Assembly (NCBI GenBank): GCA_015057665.1
Contig: SVDY01000024.1
Span: 1 to 36,452, forward strand
Length of the DNA stretch: 36,452 nucleotides
Source: Lachnospiraceae bacterium
GTDB lineage: Bacteria > Bacillota > Clostridia > Lachnospirales > Lachnospiraceae
Reading direction: 5' to 3'
Shown here: positions 1 to 7,480 of the stretch, in pieces
How the letters are laid out: the number at the start of each line of letters is the position of its first letter
How positions within the stretch are numbered: the stretch's first letter is position 1
Program-made: the position numbers and the translations under genes
The notes under the pieces: model-generated
What the model was told of the DNA's origin: nothing
The model's input: only the letters and a program-made list of their open reading frames with translations
Databases searched by the model: none

Positions 1-104
1 TCTTCAGCAATGATATCTGTAAAAGCTTTTAATGCTTTTTCTGCTTCTTTTTTTGTTAATTCTGTTTTTTCAGCGATAGCTGTAACTAATTCTGTTTTGT
101 TCAT
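1..104 (-). CDS. hup: HU-family DNA-binding protein, N-terminal part
   Basis: Only the first 34 codons lie in the window; the gene runs off the left edge. The visible protein starts MNKTELVTAIAEKTELTKKE, the typical N-terminal helical region of bacterial HU, a small dimeric nucleoid protein that bends DNA. The ATG (complement of 102-104) is preceded by a strong TAGGAGGA site (complement of 111-118). It is divergent from yabP. In Firmicutes HU often sits beside the yabP-yabQ-divIC group, which fits. An alternative such as IHF is unlikely in this group of bacteria. The C-terminal DNA-binding arms cannot be seen. Confidence 0.88.
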   Translation of the reverse strand, partial: MNKTELVTAIAEKTELTKKEAEKALKAFTDIIAE

Positions 105-155
105 AATATTTCCTCCTAGAAACGATGTAATCGTTGTGTTTACGCTATAGATTTA

Positions 156-184
156 GTTATAAATGTTTATATACTATTTGTCAA
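156..184 (-). promoter_or_regulatory. SigA-type promoter for HU
   Basis: On the minus strand there is a perfect TTGACA (complement of 179-184), a 17-nt spacer and TATAAC (complement of 156-161). The start codon is about 50 nt downstream. A small inverted repeat AACGA/TCGTT (121-135) falls in the 5' UTR just upstream of the ribosome-binding site. Confidence 0.6.
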
Positions 185-291
185 GGAAAAATCCAAATTT
201 TAAGCCTGTCTGAAGGACTTTTTTATATAGGAAAAGTTATAAAACAAAAGAAGAAGGAATAGATTTATAAAACAAAGGAGGTGAATTGTTT

Positions 292-576
292 ATGGATGAG
301 AGACAACTTATAAAAGCCCATAAAATCAGTCTGAATAATCGTCTTTCCGGCGCAATGACAGGAGTGCGGGAAGTTCTTTCTTTCGACGCAGGAGAGATTG
401 TTCTTGATACAGAGCAGGGGATTATGATTGTAAAGGGAGAGGATCTTCACGTGACAAGGCTTACTTTGGATAAAGGGGAAGTAGAGATTAACGGAAGGGT
501 AGATGGTATTTTATATACAGAAAATGAGGATAAAAAGAGAGAAAAAGGAAGCTTTCTTACAAGGCTGCTGCGCTGA
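292..576 (+). CDS. yabP: Sporulation protein YabP
   Basis: The 94-residue product matches the small YabP/YqfC family: a central GVREVLSFDAGEIVLDTEQG segment followed by a beta-rich stretch ending in EINGRVDGILY. YabP is needed for normal spore assembly in Bacillus and is made in the mother cell. I chose ATG 292 because the AAAGGAGGTG site (275-283) lies at correct spacing; the in-frame TTG at 286 is too close. It is followed after 2 nt by yabQ and then divIC, the same order as in B. subtilis. The charged C-terminus (KKREKGSFLTRLLR) is typical of the family. Confidence 0.85.
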   Translation: MDERQLIKAHKISLNNRLSGAMTGVREVLSFDAGEIVLDTEQGIMIVKGEDLHVTRLTLDKGEVEINGRVDGILYTENEDKKREKGSFLTRLLR

Positions 577-578
577 AA

Positions 579-1001
579 ATGCATCACGAAATAAGACTTT
601 TTTTACTAGGAACAGCCACAGGGGTACTGTTGTCAGTTTTTTATGATCTTTTTCGGGCTTTGCGGAGAAGTAAAAAACATCCGGATTGGGCTGTTGCGTT
701 TGAAGACCTGTTCTTTTGGCTGACAGCAGCAGGGTGTATTTTTATTTTATTTCAGAAGTTTAACAAAGGAGTTCTTCGTTTATATGTATTTTTAGGATGC
801 ATGATAGGAATCTTTTGTTATTTTCAGACGATTACAAAGCTTGTATTTCCTGTGTTTTTGATGATTTTCAAAATAATTCAAGGGATATTGTATAAATGTT
901 GTCTGATTTTCGAAATAATTAGGAAAATATTTAAAAATTTTGTCATTTTACCATTGAAAAATATCTGGGAAAAGATTAGAATAATATATAATAATATTTA
1001 A
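579..1001 (+). CDS. yabQ: Spore cortex biosynthesis protein YabQ
   Basis: A 140-residue hydrophobic protein with several predicted membrane segments (about residues 7-26, 38-60, 66-86 and a further hydrophobic stretch near 88-105). It keeps the YabQ hallmark of a short cytoplasmic loop with a LFRALRRSKKHPDW-type basic patch after the first membrane segment. YabQ is a membrane protein of the forespore outer membrane needed for spore cortex formation. It starts 2 nt after the yabP stop, so the two are probably translationally coupled. No separate ribosome-binding site is obvious beyond purines at the end of yabP. Confidence 0.82.
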   Translation: MHHEIRLFLLGTATGVLLSVFYDLFRALRRSKKHPDWAVAFEDLFFWLTAAGCIFILFQKFNKGVLRLYVFLGCMIGIFCYFQTITKLVFPVFLMIFKIIQGILYKCCLIFEIIRKIFKNFVILPLKNIWEKIRIIYNNI

Positions 1002-1034
1002 AATGCGTATTATGCGAGTGGGGCGGAATATACA

Positions 1035-1349
1035 ATGAAAAAGAAGAAAATGAAGAGATCTTCCAAGCAGAACAAGTTACAGACAAGAATTGTTGTAACT
1101 ATCGTTTTGGTTGTTTTTATTGCCATCGGTGTGAATACATACAGCACATATCTGAAATATCAGGATATGAAAGCACAAGAAGCAGAGCTTGATCTTGCAA
1201 TTGCAGAAGCGGAAGCAGAAAAAGCAGCGCTTCTTGCGAAGGAAGAATACATGAAGACTGATGATTTTGTGAAAGACATGGCGAGGGAAGAATTCGGTAT
1301 GGTGGAACCTGACGAATATATCTTAAAGAGCAACACAGAAGATAATTAA
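1035..1349 (+). CDS. divIC: Septum formation initiator DivIC/FtsB family
   Basis: This 104-residue protein has a basic N-terminus, one membrane helix at about residues 19-38, then a coiled coil rich in A/E/K (about 44-75) and a short C-terminal domain with the family pattern KTDDFVKDMAREEFGMVEPDE. This is the bitopic architecture of DivIC/FtsB, which with FtsL forms a division-site subcomplex that activates septal peptidoglycan synthesis. It follows yabQ by 33 nt, matching B. subtilis synteny. The start at 1035 has a GGGCGGA site 8 nt upstream; the later ATG at 1050 is possible. Confidence 0.88.
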   Translation: MKKKKMKRSSKQNKLQTRIVVTIVLVVFIAIGVNTYSTYLKYQDMKAQEAELDLAIAEAEAEKAALLAKEEYMKTDDFVKDMAREEFGMVEPDEYILKSNTEDN

Positions 1350-1357
1350 AAAAATAG

Positions 1358-1387
1358 TTGACAAATGATGACACATAATGGTAGTAT
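1358..1387 (+). promoter_or_regulatory. Promoter of tRNA-Met
   Basis: TTGACA at 1358-1363, an 18-nt spacer and TAGTAT at 1382-1387. The tRNA starts 17 nt after the -10 element. This separates tRNA transcription from divIC. Confidence 0.6.
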
Positions 1388-1403
1388 ATCATTTGTTGAG
1401 TGT

Positions 1404-1477
1404 GGCGGAATAGCTCAGTTGGCTAGAGCACACGGTTCATACCCGTGGTGTCGTTGGTTCAAATCCGACTTCCGCTA
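1404..1477 (+). tRNA. tRNA-Met (anticodon CAT), elongator type
   Basis: A complete cloverleaf can be folded by eye. The acceptor stem is 1404-1410 paired with 1470-1476 (first pair G-U) with discriminator A1477. The anticodon stem CACGG/CCGTG encloses the loop TTCATAC, giving anticodon CAT. The T arm is GTTGG/CCGAC. The paired first position argues against initiator tRNA, which has an unpaired 1-72 position, and the arm sequences differ from the usual tRNA-Ile(CAT). No CCA is encoded; TTT follows the discriminator. Confidence 0.93.
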
Positions 1478-1486
1478 TTTATAGAG

Positions 1487-1517
1487 ACGGCAGAGCATAT
1501 TGCTCTGTCGTTTTTTT
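1487..1517 (+). terminator. Rho-independent terminator after tRNA-Met
   Basis: An 11-bp stem (1487-1497 with 1501-1511, one G-U pair) closed by a 3-nt loop runs straight into a T tract (1511-1517). It begins 10 nt after the tRNA. Confidence 0.85.
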
Positions 1518-1530
1518 GTTTCATAAGAAA

Positions 1531-1610
1531 TTTCGTTTCCTATTGAAACGGAAAATGTCCCGCAAGAATCGCATTGCGGCAGTGCAAGACCTCGAAAGCG
1601 AGCCCTTTTT
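1531..1610. repeat. Cluster of three short hairpins, possible dispersed intergenic element
   Basis: Three hairpins lie in a row between the tRNA terminator and the spoIIE promoter: TTTCGTTTC/GAAACGGAAA (1531-1554), CCGCAA/TTGCGG (1560-1579) and CTCG/CGAG with a GNRA-like AAAG loop (1591-1602), the last followed by a short T run. No convincing gene covers it; the minus-strand reading frame here has no ribosome-binding site. It may be a REP-like element or a small structured RNA. Confidence 0.35.
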
Positions 1611-1621
1611 CTATTCATTTT

Positions 1622-1654
1622 TTGACAGATTTTGCAATATGTCCTTGCTATAGT
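1622..1654 (+). promoter_or_regulatory. Spo0A/SigA-type sporulation promoter with 21-bp spacer
   Basis: A perfect TTGACA (1622-1627) and a near-perfect TATAGT (1649-1654) are 21 bp apart. The spoIIE and spoIIG promoters of B. subtilis are known for SigA elements with this long spacing (about 21-22 bp) that need Spo0A~P. TTTGACA overlapping the -35 is one mismatch from the complement of the 0A box (TGTCGAA), as expected for a Spo0A site. Confidence 0.55.
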
Positions 1655-1685
1655 AACTCTATATGGCAAAAAGGAGGACAATTTC

Positions 1686-3122
1686 ATGTTTGGACGAAAT
1701 AAGCAAAATGCTCAAATAGATCTTGTGTTAGAAGAATTGACGAAAGACACTAAAAACAAAATAAAGGAGCTTTCTTTCTCTTATGAAAAATTAAGTCAGA
1801 TTTTAAAAAAGATGCCGGTCATTGAATGGAAAATCAATGAAGAAGAGGCAGCCAGAATTCTGGGACGGGTATCTATGGAAGCGTGTAACGGATGCGCAAA
1901 GTTTTATTCATGTTATAAAAAGGAACAGAATCGGCTGCTTGGCGAGGTGCAGGTGATGCTCCGGCGCATGGAAAAAGAGGGAGTTTTAAACATAGAAGAC
2001 AGCTCAGAATATTTTCGTAATAATTGCATTAGAAAAAAGGAATTTATGGCGGCCCTGATGCAGTCATATGAGATTATGTGTGTACATAAAATGTGGAGCA
2101 ACAAATTGATGGAACAGAGAAAGGCCATGGCTTCGCAACTGGAAGAAATGTCAGGAATACTTTTTGGGTGCTCTATCATGCTGGGATTTGATAAAACAAA
2201 AGAGAGTAAAGCCGAAAAAATGTTCCGCAAACTATTAAAAAAAGAAAAAGTACAGCCTGGCCCAATCCGATTTTATGAAAACGGAGCAAAAAAGCAGGAG
2301 GTGATACTGCTGGCTGTTTCTAAACAGGGGAATTATCCGTCAGAGAAGGTTGCCGCTATTTTGAGTCGTTGCCTTGGAAAGAACATGATTCCTGCGGACG
2401 ACTGTCGGCTTTCTGTTTATCGGAGAAATACACTGCTTCGCTTTGAAGAAGACCGAAATTATTATCTTTTAAGCGGCATGGCAGGAGTCCCGAAGGCGGG
2501 AAACTGCATCAGCGGAGATGTTTTTTCCGTTATGAAGTTAAAGGAAGGAAGACAGGTATGCATTCTGGCAGACGGTATGGGGACAGGAGAAGAGGCACGG
2601 GAAGAGAGCCGCTGCGTGGTGGAGTTGATGGAACAGTTCCTGCAGGCGGGATTTAGGGAGGAAGAAACGGTTCGCCTGGCCAATTCTATGCTCACCTTCG
2701 GGGGAGAGAGGAACAGGTATGCTTCTTTTGATTTCTTTTCTTTTCATCTATATACGGGAATGTTGAAAGTGATGAAATCCGGAAGTGCAGCCACATTTAT
2801 TATTAGAAAGGACGAAGTGGATATTATAGAATCCAAAACTCCTCCGGCCGGTCTTTTATGGGACACAGCGTTTGACGTTCTTTACAAAAAGTTATATGAT
2901 GGGGATAAGATTGTATTGATATCAGATGGAGTGGCAGATCATCTTGAATGCCAGAATCCGGAGAAAACACTTGCAGACAAACTGCCGGAATTGTGCCAGG
3001 GAACGCCTCAGCAGACTGCGGAGATGGTACTTGAATGGGTCCTTGGACAGAATGCAAAAGAACCGGAAGATGATATGTCTGTTCTTGTTACTTCTATATG
3101 GAAGAAAAAACATACTTATTAG
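1686..3122 (+). CDS. spoIIE: SpoIIE-type PP2C phosphatase without membrane domain
   Basis: The 478-residue product ends in a PPM/SpoIIE serine phosphatase domain (about residues 265-476) with the metal-binding ISGDVFSV and LADGMGTGEEA motifs, IISDGVAD-like ISDGVADH near 415, and EPEDDMSVLV at the end. In sporulation SpoIIE dephosphorylates SpoIIAA to switch on SigF in the forespore. The upstream part (about 1-230) is soluble, helical and contains a CNGCAKFYSC cysteine cluster near residues 67-76. B. subtilis SpoIIE is about 827 residues with ten membrane helices; these are absent here. ATG 1686 follows AAAGGAGGAC at 1669-1678. Its place before tilS fits spoIIE synteny. Another PP2C regulator cannot be fully excluded. 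Confidence 0.75.
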   Translation: MFGRNKQNAQIDLVLEELTKDTKNKIKELSFSYEKLSQILKKMPVIEWKINEEEAARILGRVSMEACNGCAKFYSCYKKEQNRLLGEVQVMLRRMEKEGVLNIEDSSEYFRNNCIRKKEFMAALMQSYEIMCVHKMWSNKLMEQRKAMASQLEEMSGILFGCSIMLGFDKTKESKAEKMFRKLLKKEKVQPGPIRFYENGAKKQEVILLAVSKQGNYPSEKVAAILSRCLGKNMIPADDCRLSVYRRNTLLRFEEDRNYYLLSGMAGVPKAGNCISGDVFSVMKLKEGRQVCILADGMGTGEEAREESRCVVELMEQFLQAGFREEETVRLANSMLTFGGERNRYASFDFFSFHLYTGMLKVMKSGSAATFIIRKDEVDIIESKTPPAGLLWDTAFDVLYKKLYDGDKIVLISDGVADHLECQNPEKTLADKLPELCQGTPQQTAEMVLEWVLGQNAKEPEDDMSVLVTSIWKKKHTY

Positions 3123-3179
3123 ATATAGAAGAAATAAAATCCGGAAAAATAAATCTGGAAAAAACGCAGTCTAAAAGAA

Positions 3180-4577
3180 ATGAAAAGGAAAGAAACAGAA
3201 GCTGTGCTAAAAGAAATCAAAAAACAAATCGAGCAATTTCATATGCTGGAAAGGGGAGACCGGATTCTCATCGGTCTGTCCGGAGGAGCAGATTCTGTCT
3301 GTCTTACACAGGTTCTTTTTGAATTGTCCAAAGAATATAATCTTCATCTGGGAGCTGTCAGCTGCCATCATGGGCTTCGCGGTGAAGAGGCAGATGAAGA
3401 TGTTCGTTTTGCGGAGAATTTCTGCCGGGAACGTCATATTTGTTTTTATAAAACATATGAAGATATAGAGGTCCGGGCATTACGAGATAAGATTTCCGTA
3501 GAAGAAGCCGGTCGTGAATACCGATATGAGGTTTTTCGAAGGATTATGAAGGAACAGGGTTATAACAAGCTTGCTGTTGCCCATAACGCAGATGATCGAG
3601 CCGAGACTATGTTGTTTCATTTGACAAGAGGAACCGGGATTGCCGGGCTCTGTACCATGGAACCGGTTAGAGATTTTTTTGAGGGAAGAAAGCTGATCCG
3701 GCCGCTGCTTTGGCAAAAGAAAGCGGAAATCGAAAAATGGCTGCAAGGGAAAAGTGTTTCCTGGCGAGTGGACAGAACCAACGAGGAAGATAACTATACC
3801 AGAAATAGAATTCGACATCGTGTGATTCCGGAGCTGTCTGCAATCAATGACCGTGCTGTGGAACACATGGGAGAGGCTGCAGAGCAGATTGGGGAAATCT
3901 GCTCTTATTTGAAGGAAGAAGAGGATTCTATTTTCAAAAAGGCTGCTAAAAAGGAGAAAGAGCGTCTCGTTATCTCTGTCCCTCTTCTAAAGGAAGTGCA
4001 TATTTATATGAAAAAAGCATTCCTTTATCGGAGTTTGTGCGAACTGGCAGAGAGCAGAAAAGATATCACTTCCGGCCACGTGAAAATTCTGCTGGATCTT
4101 GTGGAAGGGCCAACGGGAAGAGAAGCTCATTTTATGAAAGGAATCCGGGGAAGAAAAGAATATGATTCTGTAATTTTGTGCAAGGATTCCAGAGAACCGG
4201 TGGAAAATATGGAAAAGAAAAGTGAAGATTTTTTTAAGAGAATAGAGCTTTCTATGGAAAAATATCCATATACAGGACAGGAAATTTCAAAAAACGAGTA
4301 TACGAAACATTTTGATTGTGATAAAATACAGAGTAAACTATGCCTGCGTTTCTGGAAGGAAGGAGATTTTTTTTATCTGAGGGAAGACGGCGGAAAGAAA
4401 AAACTGAACCGTTATTTTATCGACCATAAAATTCCTGTAGATGAAAGAGACCAAATCCTGCTTCTGGCAGACGGCAGCCATATTTTATGGATTGTAGGGC
4501 ATAGAATCAGTGCATACTATAAAGTGACTGACAGTACAAAAAACATACTGGAAGTCACCATAAAAAACAAAGGATAG
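3180..4577 (+). CDS. tilS: tRNA(Ile)-lysidine synthase TilS
   Basis: TilS uses ATP to attach lysine to C34 of tRNA-Ile(CAU), changing its reading from AUG to AUA; it is essential and cytoplasmic. The 465-residue protein has the N-type PP-loop SGGADS at residues 34-39, the LGAVSCHHGLRGEEAD and VAHNADDRAET segments that line the active site, and RNRIRHRVIPEL, all conserved in TilS. The C-terminal third carries the usual TilS substrate-binding region (RFWKEGDFFYLR... KKKLNRYFIDHKIP). The start at 3180 has only a weak purine-rich site; ATG 3243 would cut the first helix, so 3180 is preferred. It lies between spoIIE and hpt as in B. subtilis. Confidence 0.93.
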   Translation: MKRKETEAVLKEIKKQIEQFHMLERGDRILIGLSGGADSVCLTQVLFELSKEYNLHLGAVSCHHGLRGEEADEDVRFAENFCRERHICFYKTYEDIEVRALRDKISVEEAGREYRYEVFRRIMKEQGYNKLAVAHNADDRAETMLFHLTRGTGIAGLCTMEPVRDFFEGRKLIRPLLWQKKAEIEKWLQGKSVSWRVDRTNEEDNYTRNRIRHRVIPELSAINDRAVEHMGEAAEQIGEICSYLKEEEDSIFKKAAKKEKERLVISVPLLKEVHIYMKKAFLYRSLCELAESRKDITSGHVKILLDLVEGPTGREAHFMKGIRGRKEYDSVILCKDSREPVENMEKKSEDFFKRIELSMEKYPYTGQEISKNEYTKHFDCDKIQSKLCLRFWKEGDFFYLREDGGKKKLNRYFIDHKIPVDERDQILLLADGSHILWIVGHRISAYYKVTDSTKNILEVTIKNKG

Positions 4578-4592
4578 AAAAGGAGTAATCCC

Positions 4593-5114
4593 ATGGCAGA
4601 CAAAATTAATGTTTTATTATCCGAACAGGAAGTAAATGATAGAATTGCAGACCTTGGTGCACAGATCAGCAAAGATTATGAAGGAAAAGAAATCCACTTA
4701 ATCTGTATTTTAAAAGGCGGTGTATTCTTTGCCTGTGAACTTGCAAAAAGAATCACAGTTCCTGTATCTTTAGACTTTATGTCCGTTTCCAGTTATGGAA
4801 ACAGCAAAGAATCTTCCGGTATTGTTAAGATTGTAAAAGACTTAGACGAAGCATTGGAAGGAAAACACGTATTAATCGTAGAAGACATTATTGACTCCGG
4901 TAAGACATTGAATCATCTGATTCCAATGCTCTATGCGAGAAAACCGATAGATATCAAACTTTGCTCTTTACTCAGTAAACCAAGCAGACGAGAAGTTGAT
5001 GTAAAGATTGATTATCTCGGATATGAAGTTCCGGATGTGTTCGTAGTGGGATATGGTCTTGACTATGCACAGAAATACCGCAATCTTCCGTTCATCGGAG
5101 TTGTGGAAGAATAA
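4593..5114 (+). CDS. hpt: Hypoxanthine phosphoribosyltransferase
   Basis: This 173-residue enzyme salvages hypoxanthine or guanine with PRPP to give IMP or GMP. The PRPP-binding signature VLIVEDIIDSGKTL is at residues 93-106, the flexible loop region SVSSYGNSKESSG at 64-76 and the purine-binding end DVFVVGYGLDYAQKYRNLP at about 148-166. Length is normal. It starts 15 nt after tilS with an AAAAGGAG site and is followed by ftsH, the conserved tilS-hpt-ftsH arrangement of Firmicutes. Confidence 0.95.
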   Translation: MADKINVLLSEQEVNDRIADLGAQISKDYEGKEIHLICILKGGVFFACELAKRITVPVSLDFMSVSSYGNSKESSGIVKIVKDLDEALEGKHVLIVEDIIDSGKTLNHLIPMLYARKPIDIKLCSLLSKPSRREVDVKIDYLGYEVPDVFVVGYGLDYAQKYRNLPFIGVVEE

Positions 5115-5157
5115 CAGGGTCTCATTGATGAGGCTTAATTGAGAGGAGAATACTGTA

Positions 5158-6990
5158 TTGAACAAAAATCCAAGAAGCGGACTTAGATTTTATCTTTTCA
5201 TGCTTTTGCTTGCGGGAATCATGGTTTATGCTTCCACCTATATCCAAAGCATGTCCGCTTACAATTACACAGAGAATGAGTTTGTAAATGACTTAAAGAA
5301 AGGCAGCGTTAAGAGTATTACCGTAGCACCGAACCAGGAAGTTCCGACCGGTAAGATTACGGCTGTTTTCGAAGACGGGGAACAGGTCTCTTTTTATACC
5401 ACGGACGTGGATAAAGTGATTGCTTATGCGCAGGAGTATTCTCCTGATACGGCCCGTCATATTAAGGAAGTTGCCAAGCCTGGATTTTTAGAGACCATCC
5501 TGCCTTATGTAGTTATGGGAGGCATTATCTTTTTATTCATGAATATGTTCATGGCTCAGATGAATGGCGGCAATGCCAAGATGGCCAACTTCGGGAAAAG
5601 CCGTGCCAAGATGCACAGTGACAAGAAGGTGACATTTGCCAATGTGGCCGGTCTCCACGAAGAAAAAGAAGAACTTAGGGAAATTGTTGATTTCTTAAAA
5701 GCTCCCGGTAAGTTTATTGAAGTAGGAGCAAGAATTCCAAAAGGAGTTCTGCTGGTAGGTCCTCCAGGTACAGGTAAAACACTTCTTGCCAAAGCCGTTG
5801 CAGGAGAAGCGGATGTACCTTTCTTTAGCATTTCCGGTTCTGACTTTGTAGAGATGTTCGTTGGTGTTGGTGCTTCCCGTGTAAGAGATCTTTTTGAAGA
5901 AGGCAAGAAGAATGCACCTTGTATTATCTTCATCGATGAGATTGATGCAGTAGGAAGAAGACGAGGAAGCGGACTTGGCGGCGGCCACGATGAAAGAGAA
6001 CAGACTTTGAACCAGCTTCTTGTAGAGATGGATGGTTTTGGTGTAAATGAAGGAATTATCGTTGTGGCGGCAACAAACCGTGTTGATATTCTGGATCCGG
6101 CCATTTTAAGACCGGGACGATTTGACCGTAAAGTAATGGTGGGAAGACCTGATGTGAAAGGACGTGAAGAGATTCTTCAGGTTCATGTGAAGGGCAAACC
6201 TCTTGGCGATGATGTGAATCTTGCTCAGATTGCAAGAACAACAGCAGGATTTGCAGGCGCAGATCTTGAGAATCTGATGAATGAAGCTGCTATTTATGCG
6301 GCTCGTGATGACAGAAAGTTTATCTGCCAGTCAGACGTTGACAAGGCATTTATCAAAGTTGGAATTGGTACAGAAAAGAAGAGTCGTGTCGTTCCTGAAA
6401 AAGACAGAAGAATCACCGCATATCATGAAGCGGGTCATGCAATCCTCTTCCATGTTATGCCGGATCTGGAACCGGTTTATACAATTTCTATTATTCCGAC
6501 CGGTGTTGGAGCGGCAGGTTACACCATGCCTCTTCCACAGAACGACAACATGCACCTGACAAGAGGAAAGATGATTCAGCAGATCAAGGTGGCTCTTGCC
6601 GGACGTGTGGCAGAAGCCTTGGTCTTTGACGATGTTACAACAGGTGCTTCTCAGGATATCAAGGTGGCGACGGGAACTGCCCGTTCCATGGTTATGGAAT
6701 ATGGTATGTCTGACAAGCTGGGCATGATTTACTATGGTGATGAAGGCGGCGACGAAGTATTTCTCGGCCGTGATCTGGGTCATGCAAGAAGCTACGGTGA
6801 AGGCGTGGCGGCTCAGATTGATCAGGAAGTTAAGAGCATCATTGATGAATGTTACGAAGACACCAGGAGAATTCTTTTAGAGAATATGGATGTGCTTCAC
6901 AAATGTGCAGACCTTCTGCTCGAAAAAGAACGAATCGACAGAACAGAATTTGAAGAACTTTTTGCTGCGCAGATCGCAGAGGAAGCTTAG
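5158..6990 (+). CDS. ftsH: ATP-dependent zinc metalloprotease FtsH
   Basis: FtsH is a membrane-bound hexameric AAA+ protease for quality control of membrane and soluble regulatory proteins. The 610-residue sequence shows two membrane helices (about residues 10-29 and 118-134) around an extracytoplasmic domain, Walker A GPPGTGKT at 201-208, Walker B IIFIDEID at about 256-263, the second region of homology [20 protein letters not shown], and the zinc site HEAGH at 423-427. Translation starts at TTG 5158, with GAGAGGAG at 5141-5148; there is no better ATG upstream in frame. It follows hpt by 43 nt. Confidence 0.97.
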   Translation: MNKNPRSGLRFYLFMLLLAGIMVYASTYIQSMSAYNYTENEFVNDLKKGSVKSITVAPNQEVPTGKITAVFEDGEQVSFYTTDVDKVIAYAQEYSPDTARHIKEVAKPGFLETILPYVVMGGIIFLFMNMFMAQMNGGNAKMANFGKSRAKMHSDKKVTFANVAGLHEEKEELREIVDFLKAPGKFIEVGARIPKGVLLVGPPGTGKTLLAKAVAGEADVPFFSISGSDFVEMFVGVGASRVRDLFEEGKKNAPCIIFIDEIDAVGRRRGSGLGGGHDEREQTLNQLLVEMDGFGVNEGIIVVAATNRVDILDPAILRPGRFDRKVMVGRPDVKGREEILQVHVKGKPLGDDVNLAQIARTTAGFAGADLENLMNEAAIYAARDDRKFICQSDVDKAFIKVGIGTEKKSRVVPEKDRRITAYHEAGHAILFHVMPDLEPVYTISIIPTGVGAAGYTMPLPQNDNMHLTRGKMIQQIKVALAGRVAEALVFDDVTTGASQDIKVATGTARSMVMEYGMSDKLGMIYYGDEGGDEVFLGRDLGHARSYGEGVAAQIDQEVKSIIDECYEDTRRILLENMDVLHKCADLLLEKERIDRTEFEELFAAQIAEEA

Positions 6991-7034
6991 ATACCTATTT
7001 GTCTGCGGCAGCAGGCCGAAAAGGAGATGACAGT

Positions 7035-7400
7035 ATGAAAAAAACAGTAATCGGAGTTTTGGCAGTGCTCGTTTTGCTTGGAGGGGTGGTTCTTTGGCAG
7101 GGCGAGAACATTCTTAACCTGATTTTCTACGACATGGATGCGACCATGGATCTGCCGGAGAATCTCTATGATGATGAAAGCCTGACAGGTTCCGGAAACT
7201 CAAACATTTATATCGTAGAAGTAAATGATTATTTATCCTTAAGAGAAGAACCAAAATCCGGTTCGGAAGTAATTGCCAAATTAAAGCCGGGTACAGAAGT
7301 GCAGCTTCTCAGTGAGGCCGATGATCCTTATGTAGAGGTCTCTGTTCCGGAACAGGATTTGACGGGATATGTACACAAAGATTATATTCGTGCAAAATAA
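7035..7400 (+). CDS. Small membrane-anchored SH3-domain protein
   Basis: A 121-residue protein with an uncleaved signal anchor or signal peptide (about residues 3-20, KKTVIGVLAVLVLLGGVVL), a short linker containing GSGNSNIY, and a bacterial SH3 (SH3_3) domain at about residues 55-119 (VNDYLSLREEPKSGSEVIAKLKPGTEVQLL ... GYVHKDYI in type). Such domains often bind cell-wall peptides, so an envelope role is likely but the exact function is unknown. ATG 7035 has AAGGAGATG upstream; an in-frame TTG at 6999 lacks a site. It lies 44 nt after ftsH and is probably cotranscribed. Confidence 0.7.
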   Translation: MKKTVIGVLAVLVLLGGVVLWQGENILNLIFYDMDATMDLPENLYDDESLTGSGNSNIYIVEVNDYLSLREEPKSGSEVIAKLKPGTEVQLLSEADDPYVEVSVPEQDLTGYVHKDYIRAK

Positions 7401-7480
7401 TCTGCACGGTTTTGACGAAACAAAAGCGATGCGCCCAAAGATGTCTGGACGTATATGATTGACAAGAGGAGAAATGTGTT

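Noticed and set aside
1475-1687. 70-codon open frame on the minus strand after the tRNA
   Set aside because: It runs through the terminator and hairpin cluster, has no ribosome-binding site and no recognisable domain.
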